Shown here piece after piece: positions 52,626 through 60,679 of a DNA stretch of 64,000 bases. Each line of letters begins with the position of its first letter. Positions within the stretch are counted from its first letter, which is position 1. The notes under the pieces are model-generated. The model did not search any database, was not told the origin of the DNA, and was given only the letters and a program-made list of their open reading frames with translations. Source of the DNA: Paracoccaceae bacterium (lineage in GTDB: Bacteria > Pseudomonadota > Alphaproteobacteria > Rhodobacterales > Rhodobacteraceae); contig JAGQRV010000018.1 in assembly GCA_020425125.1 (NCBI GenBank), forward strand, positions 8,361-72,360, written 5' to 3'. A program made the position numbers and the translations under genes.

Positions 52626-53558
52626 TCAGTCGAAGGCGACCGGCGGCAGCCGGTTGCGTTTCACCTTGAGCGAGAAGATGTCGGGACGCGAGAAGTGTCC
52701 GCTGACATCGAAGCGCCGCCGCGAGGCGCGCGCTGCGGCCGGGTCGATCTCGGCGTCGAGCAGCCCTTTGCGCGCCCGCATCGGCCCGGCATGCAGCACC
52801 CCGGACGGCCCGTAGATGACCGCTTCACCGGGATTGACCCATTCGTCGGGATCGGGGAACAGCCGCTCGCGGTAGGGCAGGTCGGCCGGGATGTCGCGGG
52901 CTTCGAGCGCAGTGGCCGCGCCCACCACCCAGCAGCCGCCCTCGCGCGCGATGTGCCGCAGCGTCGCCTGCCAGACCTCACCGAAATCCCAGGTCGGGGC
53001 GATATGGATGTCGAGGTTCTGGGCATAGAGCGCGTACCGGGCGAGCGGCATGTAGTTCTCCCAGCAATGCAGCACGCCCAGGCGCCCCACCGCGGTGTCG
53101 ACCACCCTGAGCCCGGAGGCATCGCCATAGCCCCAGACCATGCGTTCGGGATTGGTCGGCATCAGCTTGCGGTGGACGTTCACGATCCGGCCGTCGACAT
53201 CGACGATGGCCGAACTGTTGTAGAGCGTGCTGCCGCTGACCGCGCTGTCGACTTCCTGGATACCGACCACCAGAACGACCCCGTATTCGCGCGCGGCGTC
53301 CTGCAGCGGGCTCAGCTCGCCCTTGCTCAGGTCGACGGAATTGGCCTGCGACAGCGCAAACAGGCGGTCGGTCGCGTCCATCTCGGCCTCGGGCATCAGG
53401 CGCCACACGAAGACCGGATATCCGGGCAGCCAGGCCTCGGGAAAGACCAGCATCTGGCTTCCCTTGCGCGCCGCCTGCGCAACCAGACCCACCGCCCGCT
53501 CCATGGATCGCTCCAGATCCAGGAAGACCGGGGGTTCCTGCACGACCGATATCTTCAC
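52626..53558 (-). CDS. Nitrilase-family carbon-nitrogen hydrolase
   Basis: A 310-residue enzyme. The GTG at 53558 with GGAGG six bases upstream fixes the start, eight residues after the first possible one. The catalytic triad is E41 (VFPEAW), K131 (HRKLMPT) and C165 (LHCWENYMP). These sequences, especially HCWENYMPL, match true nitrilases (aliphatic/aryl nitrile to carboxylic acid) better than amidases. It lies between the HAD phosphatase and the MltB-like enzyme, apparently as a single gene. The 276 bases upstream (53559-53834) hold no gene that I can see. Confidence 0.9.
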   Translation of the reverse strand: MKISVVQEPPVFLDLERSMERAVGLVAQAARKGSQMLVFPEAWLPGYPVFVWRLMPEAEMDATDRLFALSQANSVDLSKGELSPLQDAAREYGVVLVVGIQEVDSAVSGSTLYNSSAIVDVDGRIVNVHRKLMPTNPERMVWGYGDASGLRVVDTAVGRLGVLHCWENYMPLARYALYAQNLDIHIAPTWDFGEVWQATLRHIAREGGCWVVGAATALEARDIPADLPYRERLFPDPDEWVNPGEAVIYGPSGVLHAGPMRARKGLLDAEIDPAAARASRRRFDVSGHFSRPDIFSLKVKRNRLPPVAFD

Positions 53559-53834
53559 TACGCGCCTCCAGACCGGGACCAACACCGCAAACCGGACGGG
53601 TCGATTCCGCCGTCCGTTCGGGTCGGCGGTCCGTCCAAATCTCTCATCCCGCCGCCCGCTCGGACGCGGGGGCGAACTCTACTGGGGGCTGAACAACATT
53701 GTCCGCTTGTCCGGCATTACGCAAGGTGCTTGCCGGTGCCGGTGCAAGATCGGTCCCGGCCGGACCGCATCCCGTGCAAGAGGGACACACCACGCTCCGC
53801 CCGATGGCCCCGGTCAGGGTCTGGCGGCACCGCG

Positions 53835-55031
53835 TCAGAGCCGGTTCAGCAGCTCCTGCGTCGGCCAGGCATCGGCGGGAAGGCCCAGCCGTTCCTGCTC
53901 CGTCTGCACCGCTTCGCGCGTCCGCTCGCCCAGGATCCCGTCGATGGCGCCGACATCGTGGCCGCGCGCGGCCAGCTTCTGCTGCAACGCCTTCATCTGC
54001 CCCGAACTCAGCGCCGGCGACGGGTGTCCGGGATCGAAGACCGGGGCGCCTTCCAGCCGGGTCCCGAAATAGGCGGCGGTCGTCACGTAGACGAAGCTCT
54101 TGTTCCACTCGAAGAGCACCTGGAAGTTCGGATAGGCAAGGAAGGCCGGCCCGTTGCGTCCCTGCGGCAGCAGCAGCGAGGCCGGCATGTTGCCCGAAGG
54201 CAGCCGTCCGGCGCGCGGCTTGACCCCCGCCTTCGCCCAGTCCGAGACCCGCGCCGAATGGTTCAGGCCCGACGCGGCCCAGTTCAGGTTCTGCGGCACC
54301 GTGACTTCCTGCAGCCAGGGCTCGTTCGGTCGCCAGCCGAGACCGCGCAGCATCCGCGCCGCCGAGTTGAGTGCGTCCGGCGCCGAGGTCTTCAGCCGGA
54401 CATGCCCGTCGCCGTCGCCGTCGATGCCGTTGGCCAGGATGTCGGCGGGCAGCATCTGCACCTGGCCGATCTCGCCGGCCCAGGCGCCGGTGGTCCGGGC
54501 CGGGTCGAAATCGCCGCGCGCGGTCAGCTCGATCGCGGCGAAGACCTGCGGGCGGAACAGGTCAGGCCGGCGGCAATCGTGGGCGAGGGTGAGCAGCGCA
54601 TTGCGCGTGTTCACGTTGCCCTGAACCTGGCCGAAATCGGTCTCGAGCCCCCAGAAGGCCAGCAGGATGCCGCGGGACACGCCGTACTGCTTCTGGATCG
54701 CGTTGAAGGTCGAATTGTAGCGCTTCGACATCGCCGCACCGGTCTGGATCCGGTTCGGGCTGATCACCTTTCGGGCGAAGTCGGTGAAGGGAAGCTGGAA
54801 GATCGCCTGGCCGCGGTCGGCCCGCAGCACCGCCTGGTCCTGCGCGGCGCCGGACAGGAAGGCGGCGGTGGCCTGCGGGGACAGGCCGCGGCGCTGCGCC
54901 TCGGCGCGGACCCCGTCCAGATAGCCGTTGAAGCTGCCGCCGCAGGGGGTCTGCGCCGGCGCGGTTCCGGCGGCGACGAGGGCGGCGGCGAGGGTCAGAA
55001 GGGCTGGACGGACGGCACGGGGGCGGCGCAT
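53835..55031 (-). CDS. Lytic murein transglycosylase, MltB type with PG-binding domain
   Basis: A 398-residue periplasmic enzyme. It has a signal peptide (MRRPRAVRPALLTLAAALVAAGTAPAQ, not written further; no lipobox in the hydrophobic core), an SLT_2 catalytic domain (about 30-310) with the catalytic glutamate in FWGLETDFGQVQG (near 130) and the WAGEIGQVQMLPADIL segment, and a C-terminal PG_binding_1 domain (about 335-398, MKALQQKLAARGHDVGAIDG). A TTG codon directly before the ATG could add one residue. GGAGAGAG precedes the start. It is the second lytic transglycosylase in the window, after slt. Confidence 0.93.
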   Translation of the reverse strand: MRRPRAVRPALLTLAAALVAAGTAPAQTPCGGSFNGYLDGVRAEAQRRGLSPQATAAFLSGAAQDQAVLRADRGQAIFQLPFTDFARKVISPNRIQTGAAMSKRYNSTFNAIQKQYGVSRGILLAFWGLETDFGQVQGNVNTRNALLTLAHDCRRPDLFRPQVFAAIELTARGDFDPARTTGAWAGEIGQVQMLPADILANGIDGDGDGHVRLKTSAPDALNSAARMLRGLGWRPNEPWLQEVTVPQNLNWAASGLNHSARVSDWAKAGVKPRAGRLPSGNMPASLLLPQGRNGPAFLAYPNFQVLFEWNKSFVYVTTAAYFGTRLEGAPVFDPGHPSPALSSGQMKALQQKLAARGHDVGAIDGILGERTREAVQTEQERLGLPADAWPTQELLNRL

Positions 55032-55083
55032 CAAGGATCTCTCTCCGGTTGCGGTCTGTCCGGACCCTAGCAGAGACGCCGGC

Positions 55084-55995
55084 TCAGACCAGTGCCAGAA
55101 CGATCACCCCGGCGAAGATCAGCCGCCAGGCCCGCCACAGCACCGCGACGGCGGCGTCGATCCGCTCGGGCCCCGGATTGCGGTTGCCCTCCGGATGGAC
55201 CCAGGGAAAGTCCGTGAGGCGCCCGTCATAGCTGCGCGGCCCGGCCAGCGCGATGTCGAGCGCGCGCGCCATCGCGGCTTCGGGCCAGCCCGCATTGGGC
55301 GAGCGGTGGCGGCGCGCGTCGCGGGCGATGGCGGGCCAGTCGCGCAGCACCCCGTGCGGCAGTGCAATCAGCAGCGCGGTCAGCCGGGCCGGGATCCAGT
55401 TCAGCACGTCGTCCAGCCGGGCCGCGGCCCAGCCGAAGGCCTCGTGGCGCGGCGTGCGGTAGCCGATCATGCTGTCGGCGGTATTGGTGATCTTGTAGAG
55501 AAGCAGACCCGGCAGGCCGAGGACGAGATACCAGAAGGCAGGCGCGACGACCCCGTCGGAGAGGTTTTCCGCGGCGCTTTCGATGGCGGAGCGGGCGATA
55601 GCCGGCCCGTCCATCGCGGCGGTGTCGCGGCTGACGATCCGCGCCACCGCGGCGCGGCCGTCCGCCACCGAATGCCAGAGCCCGGCGGCGACGGCGGCGA
55701 CGTGCTGGACGAGGCTGCGCTGGGCCAGCAGGATCGCCGTCAGCACGGTCTCGACCAGCCAACCCAGCGGCAGGGCAGTGATCACTTCGCCGAGGGCCAG
55801 CGCGGCAAGGGCAAATCCCGCCATGACGGCGAGGCCGCGGGTCTGGCGCCGGGCGCCCCGGTTGAAGCGCCGGTCGGCCCAGTCCACCGCGCGGCCCATC
55901 AGCACCGCCGGATGCGGCAGCCGCGACCAGAGCGCCTCGGGCTCGCCGAACATTGCGTCGAGGGCGAGCGCGGCGGCGAGGATCGGGGCGCTCAT
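55084..55995 (-). CDS. cobD: Adenosylcobinamide-phosphate synthase
   Basis: A 303-residue membrane protein with four to five helices (CobD in aerobic, CbiB in anaerobic nomenclature). It joins adenosylcobyric acid to the aminopropanol arm. Family motifs: [24 protein letters not shown] at the N-terminus, [57 protein letters not shown], and [13 protein letters not shown]. The ATG at 55995 gives the standard N-terminus; the open frame reaches further into the space after cobC. cobC is upstream on the same strand, 61 bases away. Confidence 0.95.
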   Translation of the reverse strand: MSAPILAAALALDAMFGEPEALWSRLPHPAVLMGRAVDWADRRFNRGARRQTRGLAVMAGFALAALALGEVITALPLGWLVETVLTAILLAQRSLVQHVAAVAAGLWHSVADGRAAVARIVSRDTAAMDGPAIARSAIESAAENLSDGVVAPAFWYLVLGLPGLLLYKITNTADSMIGYRTPRHEAFGWAAARLDDVLNWIPARLTALLIALPHGVLRDWPAIARDARRHRSPNAGWPEAAMARALDIALAGPRSYDGRLTDFPWVHPEGNRNPGPERIDAAVAVLWRAWRLIFAGVIVLALV

Positions 55996-56056
55996 CGGTG
56001 GTGCCCCGCTGTCCGGCGCCGGGCCGCAGCGCAGAAGCTGTCCGCGGCGGCGCCAG

Positions 56057-57091
56057 TCACAGCGCGGCTGCGAGGCGCGACCACGCCGCATCCCCGCCCG
56101 GCAGGCCGAGCCGCAGGCGGGTGTCCGACCAGGGAAAGATGCGCGACCAGATCCGGTGGCGGGCGAGGCGGGCCTGCCAGCCCGCCGCGTCTTGCGTGTC
56201 GTAGAGCCGGAACAGAATCGTTCCCCCGGCCACCGTCGCCCCGGCCCCGACCATCAGCGCGTCGAGCCGCGCGGCATCGCGGGCCAGCCGGGCGCGGCTG
56301 GTCTCGGCCCAGGCGGTGTCGGACAGCGCGGCCGCGCCGATCGCTAGCGCGGGTCCCGAGACCGGCCACGGACCCAGGCCTTCGGCGAGCCGCGCAATCA
56401 GCGCCGGGTCGCCGATGGCGAAGCCGAGGCGCAGCCCGGCCAACCCCCAGAATTTTCCGAAGCTTTTCAGCACCAACGTCCGCCGCCGTTCGGCCAGCGC
56501 GATCAGGCTGACCTCGGGACAGATGTCGCAGAAGCTCTCGTCGATCACCGTCAGCGGGCCGTCGGGCAGCTCCGCCGCCGTCCAGACTCGTCCGTCGGGG
56601 TTGTTCGGATGCACCGCGACGCGGGCATCGGCCCGCAGGCTGCCGCCGGCGGCGACCTCCCACCCGGCGGCGCGGAAGGCGGCGGCGTGCTCGTTGTAGG
56701 TCGGTCCTGGGATCCCCACCCGGCCCGGCGGTGCCAGTGCCGGGATCCGCGCGATCAGCGCGGAGGCGCCGGGCGCCGCCAGCACTGCCGCGCTCTCCGG
56801 AACCCGCCAGATCCGCTGTGCCGCTGCCTCCAGCTTGGCGGTGGCCTCGCGGTCGGGCAGGGCGGTCCAGACCCCGGACGGCAGATGCGGCACCGGCCAG
56901 GGCACCGGGTTGATCCCGGTCGACAGGTCGATCCAGTCGGCGCGGCTTCCGCCGAAGCGGCGGGCGGCCTCGTCGACCCCGCCACCGTGATCGCGGGGGG
57001 TGGCGGCGTGCGAATCGGTGTCTGCGCCGGCGGCGGCGGCGCCGTCGTCCGGAGCTGTCCCGGTCCGTGCGGCGGGCAGAATTCCGCTCAT
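56057..57091 (-). CDS. cobC: Threonine-phosphate decarboxylase
   Basis: A 344-residue PLP enzyme of the histidinol-phosphate aminotransferase fold, which makes (R)-1-amino-2-propanol phosphate for the corrinoid side arm. [14 protein letters not shown] is the N-terminal family signature, [11 protein letters not shown] holds the PLP-contacting asparagine, VIDESFCDI the aspartate, and [21 protein letters not shown] the Schiff-base lysine. The first ~40 residues are alanine- and glycine-rich and not part of the fold. The ATG overlaps the stop of the DUF1636 gene as ATGA. It supplies the substrate of cobD downstream. Confidence 0.92.
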   Translation of the reverse strand: MSGILPAARTGTAPDDGAAAAGADTDSHAATPRDHGGGVDEAARRFGGSRADWIDLSTGINPVPWPVPHLPSGVWTALPDREATAKLEAAAQRIWRVPESAAVLAAPGASALIARIPALAPPGRVGIPGPTYNEHAAAFRAAGWEVAAGGSLRADARVAVHPNNPDGRVWTAAELPDGPLTVIDESFCDICPEVSLIALAERRRTLVLKSFGKFWGLAGLRLGFAIGDPALIARLAEGLGPWPVSGPALAIGAAALSDTAWAETSRARLARDAARLDALMVGAGATVAGGTILFRLYDTQDAAGWQARLARHRIWSRIFPWSDTRLRLGLPGGDAAWSRLAAAL

Positions 57092-57462
57092 TCCGGCAGC
57101 GGCGGGTGGCGGGTCACGAAATGCCCGCGCACCCCGTCGGGCCAGGTCCGGTAGGGCACCTGGCCTGTGTCGCTTTTGGCGTGAAGCGCGGCGAAGGCCG
57201 CGATCGCGTCGGCGGCAGCACGGTCGGGGGTGAATTCGGCCAGCGTGTAGGCGAGCTTTCCCTGCGCCTGAATGGCGATATTGCACGCTCTCGGGCAGCC
57301 CATCAGGCAGGAATGGCGCCGCACGTGCACATTCGGGCGCTGCGATGCAGCGTCATCCAGATGTCCGGCCAGCAGCGCGCCGTCCGTCGCGCCCTCCGAC
57401 CCGGTCCAGCCGGGCCGCTTGCAGGTGTCGCAAACGGTGATCCAGGTCGGCCCGCCGCTCAT
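57088..57462 (-). CDS. DUF1636 protein, cysteine-rich (second copy)
   Basis: A 124-residue member of DUF1636. It has C11 and C14 (VCDTCKRPG) and C52, C56 and C60 (HSCLMGCPRACN), again a ferredoxin-like spacing, now with the middle cysteines more regularly placed than in the copy at 46.4 kb. The ATG at 57462 has AAGGA upstream; a GTG at 57489 in the same frame would add nine residues. The gene overlaps cobC by ATGA, so it is the first gene of a DUF1636-cobC-cobD operon. A metal or redox role in cobalamin synthesis is inferred. Confidence 0.84.
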   Translation of the reverse strand: MSGGPTWITVCDTCKRPGWTGSEGATDGALLAGHLDDAASQRPNVHVRRHSCLMGCPRACNIAIQAQGKLAYTLAEFTPDRAAADAIAAFAALHAKSDTGQVPYRTWPDGVRGHFVTRHPPLPE

Positions 57463-57501
57463 TCCCGCCGGTTCCTTTCGCCCTGCCACATCACAGCCTT
57501 G

Positions 57502-57546
57502 TTAACCATTCCTAAACCGTGACGTCGTCTGTTAACGGTCCATTAA
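57502..57546. promoter_or_regulatory. Two candidate CtrA boxes
   Basis: TTAA-N7-TAAA at 57502-57516 (starting with the half-site TTAACCAT) and an exact TTAA-N7-TTAA at 57532-57546. They are 30 bases apart, in the space between the DUF1636-cobC-cobD operon and the receiver-domain gene, and 69 bases or more upstream of the latter. They probably control the receiver gene, but the other direction is possible. Confidence 0.55.
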
Positions 57547-57557
57547 GCTGTCGGCAA

Positions 57558-57584
57558 CTTCTCTGGTACGAACCGGGAGAGAAG
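57558..57584 (+). promoter_or_regulatory. Hairpin in the leader of the receiver gene
   Basis: CTTCTCT pairs with AGAGAAG (57558-57564 with 57578-57584), and inside it GGT-ACGA-ACC forms an inner stem with a GGG bulge on the 3' side. It ends 30 bases before the start codon. The 3' arm contains a purine-rich GGGAGAGAAG, so it may hide a ribosome entry site. Confidence 0.45.
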
Positions 57585-57614
57585 CCCCGGTGCACGTGCT
57601 GTCGGACGCCTGCA

Positions 57615-57977
57615 ATGACGCTGCTCATCGTCGAAAGCAACCCGGAACTCGCCAGTGTCTGGCAGAGGCATATCGCACGGCTGGGGCGCGAGGTTCTCGT
57701 CGCGCACAGCCAGTCCGAAGCGATTCACATGCTGCAATGCCACGGCGTGGCGCTGCTCCTGCTCGATATCGAACTGGAGGATGGCAGCGCCTTCGCGGTG
57801 GCCGACTACGCCGCCTTCCGCTTTCCAAAGGTGCCGGTGCTGTTCGTCACCTCGAGCCGGTTCTTCTCGGACGGCTCGATCTTCGCGATGGCGCCCAATG
57901 CCTGCGCCTTCCTGGCCTCGGGCACGCCCCCCGAGGACCTGGCGATGATGGTAGAGCACTACGCGACGCGCAGCTGA
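57615..57977 (+). CDS. Stand-alone receiver domain protein, atypical
   Basis: A 120-residue CheY-like protein without output domain. D51 (LLLLDIELEDGSAF) matches the phosphoacceptor. The acidic pair near residues 8-9 is replaced by E7-S8-N9 (VESNPE), and the conserved lysine before the last helix is missing (AFLASGTPPED). VTSSRFFSDGSIF is an unusual but, from memory, family-wide segment in Rhodobacteraceae. Phosphorylation may thus be weak or altered. The ATG at 57615 is chosen by homology; there is no strong binding site. The 3' end overlaps the convergent reductase gene by 19 bases. Two CtrA boxes lie upstream. Confidence 0.8.
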   Translation: MTLLIVESNPELASVWQRHIARLGREVLVAHSQSEAIHMLQCHGVALLLLDIELEDGSAFAVADYAAFRFPKVPVLFVTSSRFFSDGSIFAMAPNACAFLASGTPPEDLAMMVEHYATRS

Positions 57978-58942
57978 TCCCGCCCGTGCGGCGCGTCGAG
58001 CGCGAGATCGGGCCTGACCGGCACGATCCGGTACGGATTGATGCTGGCATGGCTGTAATAGTAATGCCGCATGATGTGGTCGAACCGCACCGTCGCGGCG
58101 ATGCCGGGCCACTGGTACAGCTCGCGCGCATAGCCCCAGAGGTGCGGGTAGTCGACGATGCGGGCCCGGTTGCACTTGAAATGGCAGTGATAGACCGAAT
58201 CGAACCGCATCAGCGTGGTGAAGAGCCGCCAGTCGGCCTCGGTCAGCCGCGGCCCCATCAGATAGCGCCGCCGCGCAAGCCGGGCTTCGAGCCAGTCGAG
58301 CGTCTCGAAGAGGGGCCCGACCGCCTCGTCATAGGCCTCCTGGGTGGTGGCGAACCCGGTCTTGTAGACGCCGTTGTTGAGCGTCTCGTAGACCCGCGCA
58401 TTCACCGGCTCGATCTCGTCGCGCAGGTCCGCGGGCCAGAAATCGCGGCAGTTGCCGGTGATCCCGTCGAAGGCCGAATTGAACATGCGGATGATCTCGG
58501 CGCTTTCGTTCGACACGATCCGGGCCGTTCTCGTGTCGAACAGCACCGGCACGGTGACCTTGCCCGACACGCCGGGCTTGGCGGCGGCGTAGAGCTGGTG
58601 CAGGCAGGCGCGCCCGCCGATGCGGTCGCCGGTGGCGCCGGGAAAGTTGGTCGCGAAGGTCCAGCCGTTCTCCAGCATCTCGGGATGGACCACCGAGACG
58701 CCGATATGGGGGGCCAGCCCCTTGAGTTCGCGGAAGATCAGCGTCCGGTGCGCCCATGGACAGGCGAGCGAGACGTAAAGGTGATAGCGGCCGCTTTCCG
58801 CCGCGAAGCCGCCCGTCCCCGAAGGCCCCGGCGCACCATCCGGCGTGATCCAGTTGCGAAACCCCGCAGTATCGCGCACGAACCGGCCATCCGCCGCCGC
58901 GCTGTCCTCTTTCTGCCAGATTCCGTCGACAAGACGTCCCAT
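57959..58942 (-). CDS. Glutathionyl-hydroquinone reductase (Xi-class GST)
   Basis: A 327-residue enzyme of the YqjG/PcpF group, which removes glutathione from glutathionyl-hydroquinones. The catalytic cysteine is in SLACPWAHRTLI (near residue 60). VPVLFDTRTARIVSNESAEIIRMFN and the C-terminal RFDSVYHCHFKCN and DYPHLWGYARELYQ are typical of the Xi class. Length fits the family. GGGAG lies seven bases before the ATG. The gene is divergent from the cbiX cobalamin operon and overlaps the receiver gene at the 3' end. Confidence 0.94.
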   Translation of the reverse strand: MGRLVDGIWQKEDSAAADGRFVRDTAGFRNWITPDGAPGPSGTGGFAAESGRYHLYVSLACPWAHRTLIFRELKGLAPHIGVSVVHPEMLENGWTFATNFPGATGDRIGGRACLHQLYAAAKPGVSGKVTVPVLFDTRTARIVSNESAEIIRMFNSAFDGITGNCRDFWPADLRDEIEPVNARVYETLNNGVYKTGFATTQEAYDEAVGPLFETLDWLEARLARRRYLMGPRLTEADWRLFTTLMRFDSVYHCHFKCNRARIVDYPHLWGYARELYQWPGIAATVRFDHIMRHYYYSHASINPYRIVPVRPDLALDAPHGRDQLRVA

Positions 58943-59022
58943 CGCGATCTCCCTTCGTTGCCTGCAACATAGCGCGCCAGATCGGGATGGCTTCCTCCAC
59001 TGCGGCGCAGCGGGGCTGCGCG

Positions 59023-59152
59023 GGTGCACATCGCCGGCGCGACGGAATGGCGATTGCACCGCTTCCCGGCCTGTGCGACAGGGGAGGGGACGACGCCAAT
59101 TCGGCCAGAGAGGTTGGCGGCGGCGGGTCGACCCAGCCCGGGGACCTGAGCC
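59023..59152 (+). promoter_or_regulatory. Structured leader with B12-box-like element before the cbiX operon
   Basis: Three consecutive hairpins: a 12-bp stem with one bulged C (59023-59035 with 59049-59060), CCTGT-GCG-ACAGG (59070-59082), and CGCCAA/TTGGCG (59094-59099 with 59114-59119). They are followed by GGGTCGACCC (59125-59134) and AGCCCGGGGACCTG (59135-59148). The last resembles the B12 box (E. coli btuB: AGCCCGAAGACCTG, from memory). The canonical core found at cbtBA is not clearly present. It may be a divergent cobalamin riboswitch or another RNA element. Confidence 0.35.
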
Positions 59153-59223
59153 TCCGCATCGTCCGGGTGCGCCCCGCGCGCCCGCCGGCTTGTCTGGCCC
59201 GCGAACCGACGGGGAGACGAACG

Positions 59224-59460
59224 ATGCGCGCGAGACATGCCCTGATTGCGACCCTGCTGGCAGCGATCGCTGCCGGTCCGGCCGTGGCCCATCCCGGTCA
59301 CCTGACCGAGGTCGCGGGCCACAACCACTGGATCGCGGGTGCAGCGATTGCCGTGGCGGTCCTGATCAGCGCCTGGGCGGTCATCCAGGGTTCGCGCCAG
59401 ACCCGGGCCGAGGACGAGGCCGACGCCGGCACGGCGGACGCGCAGGACCAGGAAGGCTGA
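59224..59460 (+). CDS. Small histidine-containing membrane protein (DUF6732-like)
   Basis: A 78-residue protein: signal peptide or first helix (MRARHALIATLLAAIAAG, cleavage after AVA), a short HPGHLTEVAGHNHW segment with four histidines that could bind metal, one membrane helix (WIAGAAIAVAVLISAWAVI), and an acidic cytoplasmic tail. The design is like that of CbtB. It resembles, from memory, DUF6732 proteins of Rhodobacteraceae. It is the first gene of the cobalamin operon, five bases before cbiX, so a role in cobalt handling is likely but unproven. GGGGAG precedes the ATG. Confidence 0.72.
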   Translation: MRARHALIATLLAAIAAGPAVAHPGHLTEVAGHNHWIAGAAIAVAVLISAWAVIQGSRQTRAEDEADAGTADAQDQEG

Positions 59461-59464
59461 GATC

Positions 59465-60643
59465 GTGGCACGCACCGGCGTGATGCTCTGCGGGCACGGC
59501 TCGCGGGATGACGGGGCCGTGGCCGAGTTCGCGGCCCTCGCGGCGGCGCTCCCCGACTACCTGCCCGCTGACTGGATGCTGGCGCACGGCTATCTGGAAT
59601 TCGCCAACCCGGTGATCCGCGACGGGCTTGACCGGCTGCGCGAGGCAGGCTGCGAACGGATTCTCGCGGTCCCCGGCATGCTCTTCGCCGCGATGCACAC
59701 CAAGAACGACGTGCCGACGGTGCTGAGCACCTATGCCGCCGAACACGGGATCGAGGTCCGCTACGGCCGCGAACTGGGGATCGACCCCAAGCTGATCGCC
59801 GCTGCCGGCGCGCGGATCGAGGCCGCGCTGGCCGCGGCCGACGCGGCGCGGGGGCCGGTCAGCCGCCACGACACCTGCCTCGTGGTGATCGGCCGGGGCG
59901 CCTCGGACCCGGATGCCAACGCCAACGTCGCCAAGGTGGCGCGGCTCCTGTGGGAGGGGATGGGCTTCGGCTGGTGCGAGATCGGCTATTCGGGCGTGAC
60001 CTTCCCGCTGGTGGAGCCCTGCCTGACCCATGTCGCCAGGCTGGGCTACGCCCGGGTGGTCGTGTTCCCGTGGTTCCTGTTCTCGGGCATCCTGATCGAC
60101 CGCATCTACGGTTTCACCGACCGGGTCGCCGCGGCGCATCCCGGCATCGACTGGGTCAAGGCCGATTATCTCGGCGACCATCCGCAGGTGCTGGAGACCT
60201 TTGCGGAGCGCGCGACCGAGCTTGTCGGCGAGGTGCCGCCGCCCAATTGCGCGATGTGCAAGTACCGCACGCAGGTGCTGGGCTTCGAGGCCGAGGTCGG
60301 CGCGGTGCAGGAAAGCCACCACCACCATGTCGAAGGCCAGGGTGCCAGCGCGCCGGGCGCGAACGTGGCGGACTGCCCGCTCTGCGACAGCTTCTGCACC
60401 GGGGAATGCCGGCTGGAGCCGCGGCCGGCCGCGGCGGCAGGCGACCACTCCCATCACCATTCCCATCATGACCACCACCACGGCGGCCACGACCACGATC
60501 ATTCCCATGCGGATCACGATCATGACGGCGCCGGCCACAGCCATGACCCCGCGCATGCCGCATCCGGCCATCACCACCACCACGCGCCCTATCCTCATGC
60601 CGATCATCCGCTGGGGCCGGAAAGCGCCCGGCGGCGCGCCTGA
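59465..60643 (+). CDS. cbiX: Sirohydrochlorin cobaltochelatase-type protein with Cys/His-rich tail
   Basis: A 392-residue long-form CbiX. The N-terminal chelatase domains (about 1-245) show GVMLCGHGSRDDGAVAEF and LVVIGRGASDPDANANVAK, with HGSR carrying a metal-binding histidine. Then come two cysteine groups (CAMC near 261; CPLCDSFCTGEC near 303) that could hold an Fe-S cluster, as in CbiX-L of Bacillus megaterium. The last ~70 residues are extremely histidine-rich. The usual role is cobalt insertion into sirohydrochlorin in the anaerobic pathway, although cobN of the aerobic pathway is also present here. Start is GTG at 59465. Confidence 0.9.
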   Translation: MARTGVMLCGHGSRDDGAVAEFAALAAALPDYLPADWMLAHGYLEFANPVIRDGLDRLREAGCERILAVPGMLFAAMHTKNDVPTVLSTYAAEHGIEVRYGRELGIDPKLIAAAGARIEAALAAADAARGPVSRHDTCLVVIGRGASDPDANANVAKVARLLWEGMGFGWCEIGYSGVTFPLVEPCLTHVARLGYARVVVFPWFLFSGILIDRIYGFTDRVAAAHPGIDWVKADYLGDHPQVLETFAERATELVGEVPPPNCAMCKYRTQVLGFEAEVGAVQESHHHHVEGQGASAPGANVADCPLCDSFCTGECRLEPRPAAAAGDHSHHHSHHDHHHGGHDHDHSHADHDHDGAGHSHDPAHAASGHHHHHAPYPHADHPLGPESARRRA

Positions 60644-60679
60644 GGCGACGGGCGTGACGGCGGCGGCGCGCCCCGCGTG

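Noticed and set aside
60420-60620. CAC/CAT-rich tandem repeat as a CRISPR or satellite array
   Set aside because: It is the coding sequence for the histidine tail of CbiX; units are irregular and no spacers exist.
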